Source: Gemmatimonadota bacterium (GTDB lineage: Bacteria; Gemmatimonadota; Gemmatimonadetes; Gemmatimonadales; Gemmatimonadaceae). From it: a stretch of 52,063 nt of DNA. The stretch is taken from the NCBI GenBank assembly GCA_947461225.1, contig CANHJV010000005.1:1-52063 (forward strand), written 5' to 3'. Both the position numbers and the translations under genes were made by a program. The notes under the pieces are model-generated. The model was not told the origin of the DNA, did not search any database, and saw only the letters and a program-made list of their open reading frames with translations. The number at the start of each line of letters is the position of its first letter. Positions within the stretch are counted from its first letter, which is position 1. Of the stretch, positions 1 through 8,467 are shown one piece after another.

Positions 1-84
1 GTGCAAGGGAGGGGCCAGCAGATGGGGCCACGGCCGACGGGAACGGCGCGCGCGATCGCGGCGCGCACCGGGCGTCGGGGAGCG
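1..84. other. window edge, no gene recognised
   Basis: This GC-rich stretch lies downstream of the DUF92 gene. A plus-strand frame open from base 1 runs to 411 but is the antisense shadow of that gene and resembles no family. A short palindrome-rich run (gcgcgcgatcgcggcgcgc, about 48-66) could form a hairpin behind the DUF92 gene, but it has no T-tract. Confidence 0.4.
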
Positions 85-984
85 TTAGGCCAGCATCGAC
101 GCCAGTCGCCACGCCAGCACGGCGGCCGACGCCGTACACAGCAGGTTGACCTCGTCGTTGCCAAGCCATCGCCAGCCTCCGCGATGGCGGGTGCTCATGC
201 CGCAGGAGTGGCGCATCTGTTCGGTCGGGGTCTCACAGGAGGGGCACCAGCGCCGTTGCTGCAGCAGCGCCCCCGCGACGGTATCGACGACCGCGCCGAA
301 TACCCCTGCGACCGCCACGATCCACCAGTGTGGAGCCGACACAAGCCCGATCGCCACCGCCACGGCCGTCAGGCCGAGCGCACTGCCCACCATGGACACG
401 CTCCCCGCTAGGCTGACCGCGCCCGACGTACCCGTGGGGACCGGGCGGCCGGTACGCACGGAACGCGGTGCGCCGCCGATCCAGGTCCCGATCTCGGTGG
501 CCATGGTATCCGCGCCGGCGGCGGCGAGTGCCGCCGCGCCCCACACGGCGGCGTGGGCGGCCAGATCCCCCCGAAGCAGGGACAGGGTGGCCGCCGCGGC
601 AAAGATGCCACCGTTGGCCATCACCTGGGTCGCGTCGCGCTGCCCGCCTTTCGCGACGATGCCCGCCGTGCGCGCCTCCTTACGCGCGCGCCCCAGCCGT
701 GTGCCGAGCGTCACCCACGCGAACCACACAATCAGGAAGCCGCCCCAGCTCCAGCCGGCGTGCAGGGCGATCGAGCCGACCACGGCGGCCGCGATCGCGC
801 CGCTGGGGCGCAGACTTCCTTTGGACCACGCGGTGGCCGCAATGACCGTCGCCAAGCCGATCGCCACGGGCGCAGACGGACCCGCCACGCTCCCCCACGC
901 GGACAGGGTCGCCGCATGCCGTGGGATGTCGGCGAACTCGGTGAGGGACGCGACCGGCGCGTCGGGTGGGAGATGCTGATCCAT
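85..984 (-). CDS. DUF92 family integral membrane protein
   Basis: The predicted protein has 299 residues and several hydrophobic helices. It shows the DUF92 (TIGR00297-type) signature: a glycine-rich membrane core with the segment GADTMATEIG in the middle, then a C-terminal block with CPSCETP, a further Cys-Gly and the motif WLGNDEVNLL. DUF92 proteins are distant relatives of the phosphatidate/dolichol kinase membrane fold, and the plant member VTE6 is a phytyl-phosphate kinase; the bacterial role is mostly unknown. The ATG at 984 is chosen because the frame upstream, which is open to 1335, is low-complexity Arg/Ser-rich sequence overlapping the divergent gene. No enzymatic assignment is justified from the sequence alone. 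The family call is confident, the function is not. Confidence 0.8.
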   Translation of the reverse strand: MDQHLPPDAPVASLTEFADIPRHAATLSAWGSVAGPSAPVAIGLATVIAATAWSKGSLRPSGAIAAAVVGSIALHAGWSWGGFLIVWFAWVTLGTRLGRARKEARTAGIVAKGGQRDATQVMANGGIFAAAATLSLLRGDLAAHAAVWGAAALAAAGADTMATEIGTWIGGAPRSVRTGRPVPTGTSGAVSLAGSVSMVGSALGLTAVAVAIGLVSAPHWWIVAVAGVFGAVVDTVAGALLQQRRWCPSCETPTEQMRHSCGMSTRHRGGWRWLGNDEVNLLCTASAAVLAWRLASMLA

Positions 985-1098
985 CGATGGAACACGAAGC
1001 CTGCGGAGTCGCCGTCGCGCAAGCGCACGAGCCGCGCACTGGACCGGGCGGTCCTGCCGAGCTCGTTGGGTTCGGTGTGTCTTTGTGTCGTCCCGCGC

Positions 1099-1128
1099 TT
1101 GTAATCGTGACTGTCGACACGTTAGCAT
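1099..1128 (+). promoter_or_regulatory. promoter for leaderless V4R-like gene
   Basis: TTGTAA (1099-1104) and TAGCAT (1123-1128) are separated by 18 bases. The -10 box ends 7 bases before the GTG at 1136, where transcription would be expected to start, so the mRNA should be leaderless. There is no Shine-Dalgarno sequence. Confidence 0.55.
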
Positions 1129-1135
1129 CCACCGC

Positions 1136-1819
1136 GTGTCCTCTCTGATTGACGGCCGGCCCGCCCGCGCCACTGCCCCGGCTGAATCCACGTTGGTGTT
1201 GTCCGGCAAACCGCTCGACGCGCGGCTCCCGCTGGCGCTGCTCGAGGCCGTCAAGGCGATCGATACGCCGGAAGCGGAACTCGATGCCGAGCTGGTGCAT
1301 GAGCTGCGCAACAAGCGGCTTGGCCTCAGCGACACCGTCTACCACCAGATCCGCCGCTACAGTGACGCGGTCCGCGCTCGCCAGCGTGTGGGGTTCGACG
1401 AAGTGCTCGCGCTGGCGCGCCTCATTGGCCGTCGTCCTGATGCCGACCTGGCGTTCCGCGAAGCCGGACGGCGCTGGGCGCTCTCGTACGTGATGACGAT
1501 CAGCGGTCTCCAGCGCAGCGCGGCCCGTTCGCTCCCGTCCTTGATCGGGCGACCGATCGCCTTGCGACTGCTGCGGAAGCTGTCTCGGCGGTATATGAAC
1601 GGCGTCCTCATGCGTCAGGGCAGCACGTTATTGCTCGACGTGGAGTCGCCCGTCACCGCCGACGCCGCACCGCGTGCCGCCGGCTGTGGCCTCTACGAGG
1701 CGGCCTTCAGGGAAGCGCTCCTCCTGCTGGCCGATGCCGATGGAGCGATCGAGCATGTGATGTGCCGTACGCGCGGTGATCGCCACTGTCAGTGGCGCGC
1801 CGAGTGGCGTCGCCGCTGA
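1136..1819 (+). CDS. V4R-like domain protein, function unknown
   Basis: The predicted protein has 227 residues and no signal peptide or membrane segment. The last 45 residues contain a small-molecule-binding-like signature: GCGLYEAAFREA, then HVMCRTRGDRHCQW. The paired cysteines around a G-D step are typical of V4R (4-vinyl-reductase-type) domains. The N-terminal half is helical and Arg-rich and I do not recognise it. The GTG at 1136 is preferred because a TAGCAT box ends 7 bases upstream; the same frame is open from 1085 but that extension is unlike protein. It is followed after 70 bases by an M24 peptidase on the same strand. It could be a ligand-sensing regulator, but no DNA-binding motif is seen. 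The V4R assignment rests on a short motif and is moderate. Confidence 0.6.
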   Translation: MSSLIDGRPARATAPAESTLVLSGKPLDARLPLALLEAVKAIDTPEAELDAELVHELRNKRLGLSDTVYHQIRRYSDAVRARQRVGFDEVLALARLIGRRPDADLAFREAGRRWALSYVMTISGLQRSAARSLPSLIGRPIALRLLRKLSRRYMNGVLMRQGSTLLLDVESPVTADAAPRAAGCGLYEAAFREALLLLADADGAIEHVMCRTRGDRHCQWRAEWRRR

Positions 1820-1864
1820 TTTGTGGAGAGGCTCCGCCGAATCGTCGGCGGGGCGTCGTAGGTG

Positions 1865-1870
1865 TACTGT
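1865..1870 (+). promoter_or_regulatory. possible -10 box (TACTGT) before M24 gene
   Basis: TACTGT lies 19 bases before the ATG at 1890. If it is used, the leader would be only about 13 nt with no Shine-Dalgarno sequence. No clear -35 element was identified. Confidence 0.3.
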
Positions 1871-1889
1871 TCCCGACATCCCGACTGCC

Positions 1890-3071
1890 ATGTTGACCCC
1901 CGAAATGCTGCCGCGTCTGCAGCAGTTGCTTGCCGACGCCGATCTCGACGGATGGTTGTTGTACGACTTCCGCGGTACGAACGCCATCGCATCGGGACTG
2001 CTGGGCTTCGACGGCCTCGTGTCGCGCCGCGTCTTCGCGCTGATTCCCCGCCACGGGCTGCCGATCGGTATCGCGCACGCGATCGAACCCGGCCCGTGGG
2101 CACAGTGGCCGAAGGCGTGGCCGCTGCGGACCTACAGCGGTTGGCGCGCGCTCGAGGCGGAAGTGGCATCGCTGGTACAAGGCAAGCGGGTGGCGATGGA
2201 GTACTCGCCGGGGGACGCGATCCCGTATCTCGACCGCGTGCCGGCGGGCGTGCTGGAAATGGTGCGTGCGGCCGGCGCAACGGTGGTGTGCTCGGGTGAT
2301 CTCGTGTCACAGATCTACGCGACGTGGACCCCTGAGCAGCTGCGCTCGCACGAGCGCGCCGCCGAGCGCATCATGCACATCGCCCACGATGCCATCGCGT
2401 ATGCCGGCGGGATGGTCGCGGCGGGCACGCCGGTGGCCGAGCATGAGGTGCAGGCGCGCATTCTCGAGGCGTTTGAGCGCGCCGGACTCGAAACGCATCA
2501 CGGCCCCGATGTCGCCGCCAGCGAGAATGCGGCCAATCCGCACTACATGCCGTCGGCGGCCACGCCCCGGCTCATTCAGCGCGGCGATACGCTGTTGATC
2601 GACTTGTGGGCGCGCGAGAAGCACGTCGGTGTGTACGCCGATCAGACCTGGATGGCATCGATGGGCGCCCCGACGGAGCGCGTGGTGACGGTCTGGGAGG
2701 CGGTGCGCGATGCGCGCGACGCGGCGCTCACGTTGCTGCAGGGCCGGATCACCGCCGGCCTCCCGGTGCGCGGCGGGGAAGCTGACGACGCGGCGCGCGC
2801 CGTCATCGAGGCGCGTGGCTTCGGCCCGCAGTTCTGGCATCGGACCGGGCACAGCATCGACTCGCGCGAGCTGCACGGGTCGGGGCCGCAGATCGACAAT
2901 CTCGAATCGCGCGACGATCGCCTGCTCATTCCCGGCGTCGGGTTCTCGATCGAACCGGGTATCTACCTGCCCGGCGAGTTGGGGGTGCGGTCGGAAGTGA
3001 ACGCGTACGTGGCCGAGGATGCGTTGCTGGTCACGCCGGGCGTGGTGCAGCGCGACCTGATCGTGGTTTGA
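1890..3071 (+). CDS. M24 family metallopeptidase (Xaa-Pro aminopeptidase-like)
   Basis: The predicted protein has 393 residues: an N-terminal creatinase-like domain (about 1-150) followed by the pita-bread M24 catalytic domain. The expected dinuclear metal ligands are visible in order: Asp in LLIDLWA, Asp in ADQTW, His in HRTGHSID, Glu in SIEPGIY and Glu in RSEVN. Enzymes of this family remove N-terminal residues next to proline from peptides in the cytoplasm. There is no signal peptide. The ATG at 1890 (MLTPEML) is chosen because the family N-terminus starts about here; the upstream frame overlaps the previous gene. The stop codon overlaps a possible TTG start of the following lipoprotein gene, so the two genes are probably co-transcribed. 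Exact substrate preference is not predictable. Confidence 0.9.
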   Translation: MLTPEMLPRLQQLLADADLDGWLLYDFRGTNAIASGLLGFDGLVSRRVFALIPRHGLPIGIAHAIEPGPWAQWPKAWPLRTYSGWRALEAEVASLVQGKRVAMEYSPGDAIPYLDRVPAGVLEMVRAAGATVVCSGDLVSQIYATWTPEQLRSHERAAERIMHIAHDAIAYAGGMVAAGTPVAEHEVQARILEAFERAGLETHHGPDVAASENAANPHYMPSAATPRLIQRGDTLLIDLWAREKHVGVYADQTWMASMGAPTERVVTVWEAVRDARDAALTLLQGRITAGLPVRGGEADDAARAVIEARGFGPQFWHRTGHSIDSRELHGSGPQIDNLESRDDRLLIPGVGFSIEPGIYLPGELGVRSEVNAYVAEDALLVTPGVVQRDLIVV

Positions 3072-3097
3072 CGGCTCGCGTGCACGACGGTCGTTCA

Positions 3098-3937
3098 ATG
3101 GTGCGGTTCGCGCCGCTGGTGGTGGCGCTGGTGGTGGCGCTGGTCGCGTGCGGCGAGTCGCGCACGACGAATGAGGCGAACGGACGCATTGCCGACGTGT
3201 CGGTGACGCCCGGTTCCGATCATGCGACCGCCGTGCCGCGCGACAGCGGGGTGCTGTCGCTGGCGCGGGCGGCGGGGGGCGCCGACGGCACGCAGTACAC
3301 GGTGTCGGCACAGGCCAGCAGTGGATTCATCGTGGGCAAGATCGGCGGTGGCGAACCGCGGGACACGAGCATCGCGCCTACGCACGATCTCTCGGTGTGT
3401 CGTCCGTTCACCGAGTCGCTGGTGCCCAGTCGCGATGGTGGTGTGGGCAACAGTGTGGTGTGGCTGGTGGGCGTCGCCACCGGACCGCGTGACAACGCGC
3501 CGCGGCGCGTTCGCGTGATGCTCGACGGCTGTCGCCTCGATCCGCGCGTGCAGCGGGTGGCGGCCGGCGGTACGGTCATGATCACGTCGCGCGATGCCAT
3601 GATGACGCGTCTGCAGTTCATCGACGTGGGCGGCGTGTCGTCGTCACGCGGCACGGCCCTGTTCAACGACGCGGGGCAGGTGGTGCCCACCAGCGACGCG
3701 GCCAAGGCGCCCGGGCTCGTGCAGATTCGCGATGATCTGCATCCGTGGGTGCGCGCCTACCTGGCGGTCACGCCGCATCCGTTCGTGGCGGTCACCGCGG
3801 CCGACGGGCGGTTCCGCTTCGACAATATCCCGCCGGGATCGTATACGCTGGTCGTGTGGCACGAGCGCTTCGGCACCAAGCAGCAGCGCGTGCGGGTCGA
3901 TGCACATGTGGAAACGCGGGTGGAGCTGGCGTACTGA
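3098..3937 (+). CDS. lipoprotein with carboxypeptidase-regulatory-like C-terminal domain
   Basis: The predicted lipoprotein has 279 residues. The N-terminus is a hydrophobic signal ending in a lipobox-like ALVACGES, giving an acylated Cys near residue 18. The middle resembles secreted cupredoxin-like or methylamine-utilisation-associated proteins without obvious copper ligands. The last 60 residues form a carboxypeptidase-regulatory/transthyretin-like beta-sandwich: a D-L-HPW segment, HPFVAVT, DGRFRFDNIPPGSYTL and VWHERFG. This C-terminal pattern is common in plastocyanin-like and CarboxypepD_reg-like secreted proteins. The ATG at 3098 starts directly before the signal sequence. A TTG overlapping the M24 stop is an alternative but would add ten polar residues. 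It probably sits on the periplasmic side of a membrane. Function is not known. Confidence 0.75.
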   Translation: MVRFAPLVVALVVALVACGESRTTNEANGRIADVSVTPGSDHATAVPRDSGVLSLARAAGGADGTQYTVSAQASSGFIVGKIGGGEPRDTSIAPTHDLSVCRPFTESLVPSRDGGVGNSVVWLVGVATGPRDNAPRRVRVMLDGCRLDPRVQRVAAGGTVMITSRDAMMTRLQFIDVGGVSSSRGTALFNDAGQVVPTSDAAKAPGLVQIRDDLHPWVRAYLAVTPHPFVAVTAADGRFRFDNIPPGSYTLVVWHERFGTKQQRVRVDAHVETRVELAY

Positions 3938-3965
3938 ACTGCTCTGGACTCGCGGCGCGGCCCGG

Positions 3966-4050
3966 CCACTCACGTGAGTGGGGAGTTGTGAGTTCACGTG
4001 AGGAGTCGTGAGTGGGCGAACCGTCGTGGCTTGACCCACGACTCCAAACG
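3966..4050. repeat. short imperfect repeats and palindrome in convergent gap
   Basis: The gap between the lipoprotein gene and the convergent ABC gene holds a perfect palindrome, ACTCACGTGAGT (3968-3979), and a second CACGTGAG copy nearby (3995-4002). It also holds GTCGTGAGTGGG facing CCCACGACTCC (about 4004-4045), which could pair into a stem. It may serve as a bidirectional terminator or be a degenerate dispersed repeat. No gene is seen. Confidence 0.4.
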
Positions 4051-4104
4051 TCAACGCAACACGCCGAACTCACCCGCCTACGCAGCCGCCACACCGTCAG
4101 CCGA

Positions 4105-5868
4105 TCAGCTCAGCTGATGCAACCGCGCAAACAGTCCATTCTCGCGCCCCAGCAGTTCGTCGTGACTGCCGGTCTCCACGATGCGGCCGTGGTCGAGCAC
4201 CACCACGCGGTCGGCACGACGTACGGTGCTGAGACGGTGCGCGATCAGCAGCGTGGTGCGTCCCTGCAGGAGCTGTTCGAGCGCCTGCTCCACATAGCGT
4301 TCGCTCTCCGTGTCGAGACTCGACGTGGCTTCGTCGAGGATCACCACCGCGGGATCCTTCAGAAACACGCGGGCGATGGCGATTCGCTGTCGCTGACCGC
4401 CGGAGAGCTTCACGCCGCGCTCGCCGACGCGCGTGTTCCACTGCTCGGGGAGCCGTTCGATGAACTCCCACGCGTGCGCGGCCTGCGCCGCCCGCAACAC
4501 CTCGGCGTCGCTGGCATCAGGGCGCGCATAGGCAATGTTCTCGCGAATCGTCCCGCTGAACAAGACCGGCTCTTGCGGCACGATGCCGATCGACGTGCGC
4601 AGCGAATCGAGCGAGAGCGAGCGGATGTCGATGCCGTCGAGTGTGATGCGTCCCGAGGTGACATCCCAAAAGCGCGGTAACAGACTCGCGATGGTGGTCT
4701 TACCGGCGCCCGAGCGCCCAACCAGCGCCACGACCTCGCCCGGCGCGATCTCGAGAGAAATATCCTGTACCACGTCGGGCAGGTCGGGCTGATACCGGAA
4801 CGCCACCGCCTCCAGCGTCACCGCACCGCGTACCGGCTCGGTGAACCGATGCGGATGCTCCGGCTCGCGCACCGTGGGCTCGGCATCGAGCAGTTCGAAC
4901 ACCCGAGTGGCGGCGCCGGTGGCTTCCTGAAAGTTGCCGAACAAGGTAGCCAAGGTGCCGACCGCCGCCGCGACGAACAGCGCGTAGAACAGGAACGCCA
5001 CCAGCGTGCCGGCCGTGAGCTTGCCCTCGACCACCTGCGCGCCGCCCTGCCACAGCACCGCCGCGACCGAGCCGAAGGCGACGAACCCCACCACGCCAAA
5101 AAAGAGTGCGCGGATGCGCGCGCGATAGACCGCCACACCCACGAGATCGTGCAACAGCGCGCCGAAGCGCTGAGTCTCGATCCCTTCACGCGTGAAGCTC
5201 TGCACGGTGCGAATGGAGCCGAACGATTCGTCGGCCATGCCCATCGCCTCACCGATGCGGTCCTGCACGCTCGTGCTGGCTTTGCGCAGCGCGCGGCCGA
5301 AGGTGAACGCCGCGCCGACCACCAGCGGAACCACGGCCAGCGTCGTGAGCGTGAGACGTGGGTTCGTCACGAACATCATCACGATGCCGCCAATCAGAAA
5401 CAGCGTCTGACGCGACAGTTCGGAGATCCACGTGCTGAGCAGCGACTGCAGTAGCGCCAGATCGCTGCTGAGACGACTGGTGAGTTCGCCGGTGCGGCGC
5501 TCGGTGAAGAAGGCCGGCGACAGTCGGATGAGATGCGCATACGTCTGCTCGCGCAGCGCGGCGACAATCCGCTCGGTGGAGGAGCTGAGCAGAAAGACCT
5601 GTACGAAGTTCGCGACGCCCTGCACCGCGAAGACGCCCAGCAGCCCGAGGGCAATGCGGTCGAGTGCGCCGCGATCCTTCAGCTCGAACGCGGCGTCGAG
5701 CAGGTACCGCAGTACGGCAGGGAACACGAGCCCCGCCGCCGCTGCCACCACCAGAAAGAGAAACGCGACCACCAGCCGCAACGCGTACGGCCGCACCAGC
5801 GGCGCGAGACGCGCCAGCGGACGAAGTCCCAGGCGCGGGCGCGGTCGCGCCGACGCGCGGTTGCTCAC
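4105..5868 (-). CDS. ABC exporter, fused permease and ATPase (MsbA/LmrA type)
   Basis: This is a 587-residue half-transporter. The N-terminal six-helix exporter domain (about 25-310) has the family marker SPAFFTERRTGELTSRL near its start. The ATPase domain (about 345-587) contains Walker A GRSGAGKTT, a Q-loop (VPQEPVLFSGT), signature LSGGQRQRIAIAR, Walker B AVVILDEATSSLD and the H-loop IAHRLST. All catalytic residues are present, so it should act as a homodimer. Lipid or drug export is likely; the substrate is unknown. The GTG at 5868 is chosen because it overlaps the ctaB stop by 4 bases (GTGA), a coupling arrangement. The longer frame to 6111 runs antiparallel inside ctaB and is unlike protein. 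It is the last gene of a three-gene minus-strand operon. Confidence 0.93.
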   Translation of the reverse strand: MSNRASARPRPRLGLRPLARLAPLVRPYALRLVVAFLFLVVAAAAGLVFPAVLRYLLDAAFELKDRGALDRIALGLLGVFAVQGVANFVQVFLLSSSTERIVAALREQTYAHLIRLSPAFFTERRTGELTSRLSSDLALLQSLLSTWISELSRQTLFLIGGIVMMFVTNPRLTLTTLAVVPLVVGAAFTFGRALRKASTSVQDRIGEAMGMADESFGSIRTVQSFTREGIETQRFGALLHDLVGVAVYRARIRALFFGVVGFVAFGSVAAVLWQGGAQVVEGKLTAGTLVAFLFYALFVAAAVGTLATLFGNFQEATGAATRVFELLDAEPTVREPEHPHRFTEPVRGAVTLEAVAFRYQPDLPDVVQDISLEIAPGEVVALVGRSGAGKTTIASLLPRFWDVTSGRITLDGIDIRSLSLDSLRTSIGIVPQEPVLFSGTIRENIAYARPDASDAEVLRAAQAAHAWEFIERLPEQWNTRVGERGVKLSGGQRQRIAIARVFLKDPAVVILDEATSSLDTESERYVEQALEQLLQGRTTLLIAHRLSTVRRADRVVVLDHGRIVETGSHDELLGRENGLFARLHQLS

Positions 5869-6773
5869 CGCGTGAGCGCCCGATCGACCGCCATCGCGAG
5901 GAAGAGCAGGGCCAGATACAGCAGCGAATACTTGTAGACCCACCACGCCGGACCGGTCCACGGCTTGGAGGCCCGCGCGGCGAAGAGCACCTTGAGCACG
6001 CCGCCCATCAGCAGCGCATTCAACACGATCGCCGACAGCAGATACAGCGTGCCAAAGGCGCCGAACAGCACCGGCAACAAGGTGAGCGCGATGAGGATCA
6101 CGGTGTACCACACCATTTGATGCATCGTCTCGCGTTCACCCCAAACCAGCGGTGCCATCGGGACCTTGGCGCGCCCGTAGTCCACCTGCTTGAGGAGGGC
6201 GAGTGCCCAGAAATGCGGCGGCGTCCAGTAGAACACGATCAGGAACAGGCACAGCGCGGACACATCGAGCGTGCCGGTCACCGCCGCCCATCCCACCAGC
6301 GGCGGGAACGCACCAGCGGCGCCGCCGATCACGATGTTCTGCGGCGATGACCGCTTGAGCCACCGCGTGTAGATGAATACGTAGAAATAGAATCCGGCCA
6401 GCGCGAGGCCCGCCGTGAGCACGTTCACGAACTGCGCCAGCATCCACGTGGCGAAGGCCGCGCAAGCCACCCCGAAGGCCAGCACCTGAATCGGCGACAT
6501 CCGCCCGCTCGGAATCGGCCGCAGGCGCGTGCGCGCCATGACGTCGTCGATGTCGCGGTCGAGGTACATGTTCACCGCGTTCGCCCCGCCTGCCATCAGA
6601 TAGCCGCCGATGGTGACCAACAGGACGGTGAGCCACGTCGGCGAGCCCGCGGCGTACATCGGCGCGACCGTCGTGACGAGCAGCAGCGAGATGATGCGCG
6701 GCTTGGTCAGCGCGATCAGATCGCGCGACAGCGGCGTGGGGGCCTTCTCGGGGTCCAGCGCGACTCCGGTCAC
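5865..6773 (-). CDS. ctaB: protoheme IX farnesyltransferase (heme O synthase)
   Basis: The predicted protein has 302 residues and about nine membrane helices. It belongs to the UbiA prenyltransferase superfamily, COX10/CtaB branch. It converts heme B to heme O by adding farnesyl from farnesyl diphosphate, a step in making heme-copper oxidase cofactors. Visible motifs are LTKPRIISLLL near the start, the first Asp-rich motif NMYLDRDIDDVMARTR, RPIPSGRM, and the second polar loop YWTPPHFWALAL followed by DYGRAKVPMAP. The GTG at 6773 overlaps the stop of the upstream mini-gene by 4 bases and is therefore preferred. Its neighbours are a COX2-anchor-like peptide upstream and an ABC exporter downstream. 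No oxidase subunit operon is in this window. Confidence 0.96.
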   Translation of the reverse strand: MTGVALDPEKAPTPLSRDLIALTKPRIISLLLVTTVAPMYAAGSPTWLTVLLVTIGGYLMAGGANAVNMYLDRDIDDVMARTRLRPIPSGRMSPIQVLAFGVACAAFATWMLAQFVNVLTAGLALAGFYFYVFIYTRWLKRSSPQNIVIGGAAGAFPPLVGWAAVTGTLDVSALCLFLIVFYWTPPHFWALALLKQVDYGRAKVPMAPLVWGERETMHQMVWYTVILIALTLLPVLFGAFGTLYLLSAIVLNALLMGGVLKVLFAARASKPWTGPAWWVYKYSLLYLALLFLAMAVDRALTR

Positions 6774-7015
6774 AGGGGCAAGGCGCGATACGCGCCAACA
6801 AAGACGGCGATCAGTCCACCAACCGGCAGGACCACCCACAGGATCTCCGTAAGCCGATGTGGCGTTGGCACCTGAGACGAGGACGGCAGGATCGGCAGCG
6901 TACGAAAGACGGCGCGCAAAATGAACACTTGCGCGATCACGCAGACCAGGACGGCGCTCCAGAACAGCGCGGTCACGACAGCCGGCGGAAGGGACACGGT
7001 GAGGACGGAGGTCAT
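6770..7015 (-). CDS. small membrane protein resembling COX2 transmembrane anchor
   Basis: The predicted protein has 81 residues and two hydrophobic helices (about 12-36 and 58-77). The second helix begins with HRLTEILWVVLPVGG, which resembles the second helix of cytochrome c oxidase subunit II, where a similar E-x-x-W-x-x-x-P pattern is conserved. The periplasmic CuA cupredoxin domain is absent and there are no Cys or His ligands. It is the first gene of an operon with ctaB, coupled through a GTGA overlap, so a role in oxidase assembly or as a small oxidase subunit is plausible. Upstream on the minus strand TACTTT lies 9 bases before the ATG. The similarity is a visual motif match only; it could be an unrelated two-helix protein. 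Confidence 0.65.
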   Translation of the reverse strand: MTSVLTVSLPPAVVTALFWSAVLVCVIAQVFILRAVFRTLPILPSSSQVPTPHRLTEILWVVLPVGGLIAVFVGAYRALPL

Positions 7016-7067
7016 AGCCTGTGAAAAGTAGACGACGGCACCCCGTGCGGTACTGCGCGCGGCGTAC

Positions 7068-7073
7068 TACCAT
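7068..7073 (+). promoter_or_regulatory. -10 box (TACCAT) for leaderless APC permease mRNA
   Basis: TACCAT ends 6 bases before the ATG at 7080 and there is no Shine-Dalgarno sequence. This matches the recurring TANNNT-N6/7-start arrangement of the window. It sits in the 64-bp divergent gap facing the COX2-like gene. Confidence 0.5.
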
Positions 7074-7079
7074 AGCGTC

Positions 7080-8462
7080 ATGACCTCACCTTCGGTTTCC
7101 TCGACCAGCACAAATTCCAGCGCCAGCACGGAATTGCCGCGTCGCTTAGGACTGTGGAGCGCCATCGCCGTCCTGGTCGGCACCACGATCGGCTCGGGAA
7201 TCTTCCGGTCCCCGGCTGGGATCGCCGACAAGCTCCCCGGCCCATTGCCCCTGATGGCCGTCTGGGCGACTGGCGGCATCTTCGCGCTCTGCGGCGCCCT
7301 GACTTTGGCTGAACTGGCCGGGGCGATGCCACGGACCGGTGGCTACTTCGTGTACATCCGCGAGGCCTGGGGGCGCCTGCCCGCCTTCCTCTATGGCTGG
7401 TCGGAACTCACCCTCATCCGGGCCGCGGCCCTCGGCGGCATCTCCACCACCTTCGCCGAGTACCTGCTGCGCGGACTCGGCTACAATCCGTCGCTGGCGC
7501 CATACGATACCTACGCGCATTGGATCGCCGCCGCGACGGTGGCCCTGATGGCGGTGATCAACGTCGTGGGGCTCAAATGGGGCGCGCTGGTGCAGAACTT
7601 CACCACGGTCGCCAAATATGGCGGCCTCATGCTGATCATTCTGCTCGCGCTCATTCTCGGTCTGCCGCAAACGGGTGGCCACTTCACGCCGGCCATGCCG
7701 CCCGGCAGCTTCTCCGTGTCCGCCTTCGGGCTGGCACTGGTGTCGGTGCTCTGGGCCTTCGACGGATGGGGCGACCTCAGCAAGGTGGCCGGTGAGGTGA
7801 AGGACCCCGAGAAGACGCTGCCCAAGGCGATCGTCCTCGGCACCCTCAGCATCATCTTCATCTACATTTTGGCGAACATCGCCTACCTGTCGGTGCTCTC
7901 GGTTGACGAGATCCGCGGCGCCCGGCTGGTGGCGGCCGACGTGGCCGAACGCCTGATCGGCCCGATCGGCGTTACGCTGGTCGCGATCACGGTGCTGCTG
8001 TCGACCTTCGGGTCGGTGAACGGCTCGCTGCTGACCGGCCCGCGCATCTTCTTCGCGATGGCCGACGATGGCCTGTTCTTCAAGAAGGTGGCGGCGGTCC
8101 ACCCGACCTTCAAGACGCCGTATGTGGCGATTCTGCTCACCGCCACGATCGCCATCGCGTTCGTGCTCGTGCGCACCTTCGAGCAGCTGGCCGACATCTT
8201 CGTAACGGCCTCGCTGGTTTTCTATATCATGAGTATCGGCGCGATTTTTAAGTTGCGTCGTCGCCCCGACTGGAATCCACCGGTCCGCACGCCGTGGTAT
8301 CCCTTGGTCCCTGCGATGTTCTGCCTCGGCACGCTGTTCCTCTTGGTGAACGCGCTCATGGACGACGCCCAGCGGGTGCCCACGCTCGGGGTATTCGGCG
8401 TGATTCTGCTCGGGGTGCCGGTGTATTACTTGACGGTTGGGAGAAAGGCCGCAAGACCCTAA
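7080..8462 (+). CDS. APC family amino acid permease
   Basis: The predicted protein has 460 residues and about twelve membrane helices. The first helix carries the amino-acid/polyamine/organocation (APC) consensus GTTIGSGIFRSPAGIA, with the unwound GSGIF segment that binds substrate. Later landmarks are GGYFVYIREAWG after helix 2, DGWGDLSKVAGEVKDPEKTLP in the middle (the family's E-[IV]-x-[ND]-P loop) and GSVNGSLLTGPRIFFAMA. The overall pattern is closest to the LAT-like exchangers, so amino-acid uptake or exchange at the inner membrane is likely. Specificity cannot be read from sequence. The N-terminal 20 residues are Ser/Thr-rich and cytoplasmic. The ATG at 7080 is supported by the -10 box at 7068-7073. 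It is a single-gene unit; the 3' end runs directly into the long hairpin repeat. Confidence 0.93.
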   Translation: MTSPSVSSTSTNSSASTELPRRLGLWSAIAVLVGTTIGSGIFRSPAGIADKLPGPLPLMAVWATGGIFALCGALTLAELAGAMPRTGGYFVYIREAWGRLPAFLYGWSELTLIRAAALGGISTTFAEYLLRGLGYNPSLAPYDTYAHWIAAATVALMAVINVVGLKWGALVQNFTTVAKYGGLMLIILLALILGLPQTGGHFTPAMPPGSFSVSAFGLALVSVLWAFDGWGDLSKVAGEVKDPEKTLPKAIVLGTLSIIFIYILANIAYLSVLSVDEIRGARLVAADVAERLIGPIGVTLVAITVLLSTFGSVNGSLLTGPRIFFAMADDGLFFKKVAAVHPTFKTPYVAILLTATIAIAFVLVRTFEQLADIFVTASLVFYIMSIGAIFKLRRRPDWNPPVRTPWYPLVPAMFCLGTLFLLVNALMDDAQRVPTLGVFGVILLGVPVYYLTVGRKAARP

Positions 8463-8467
8463 CTGCT

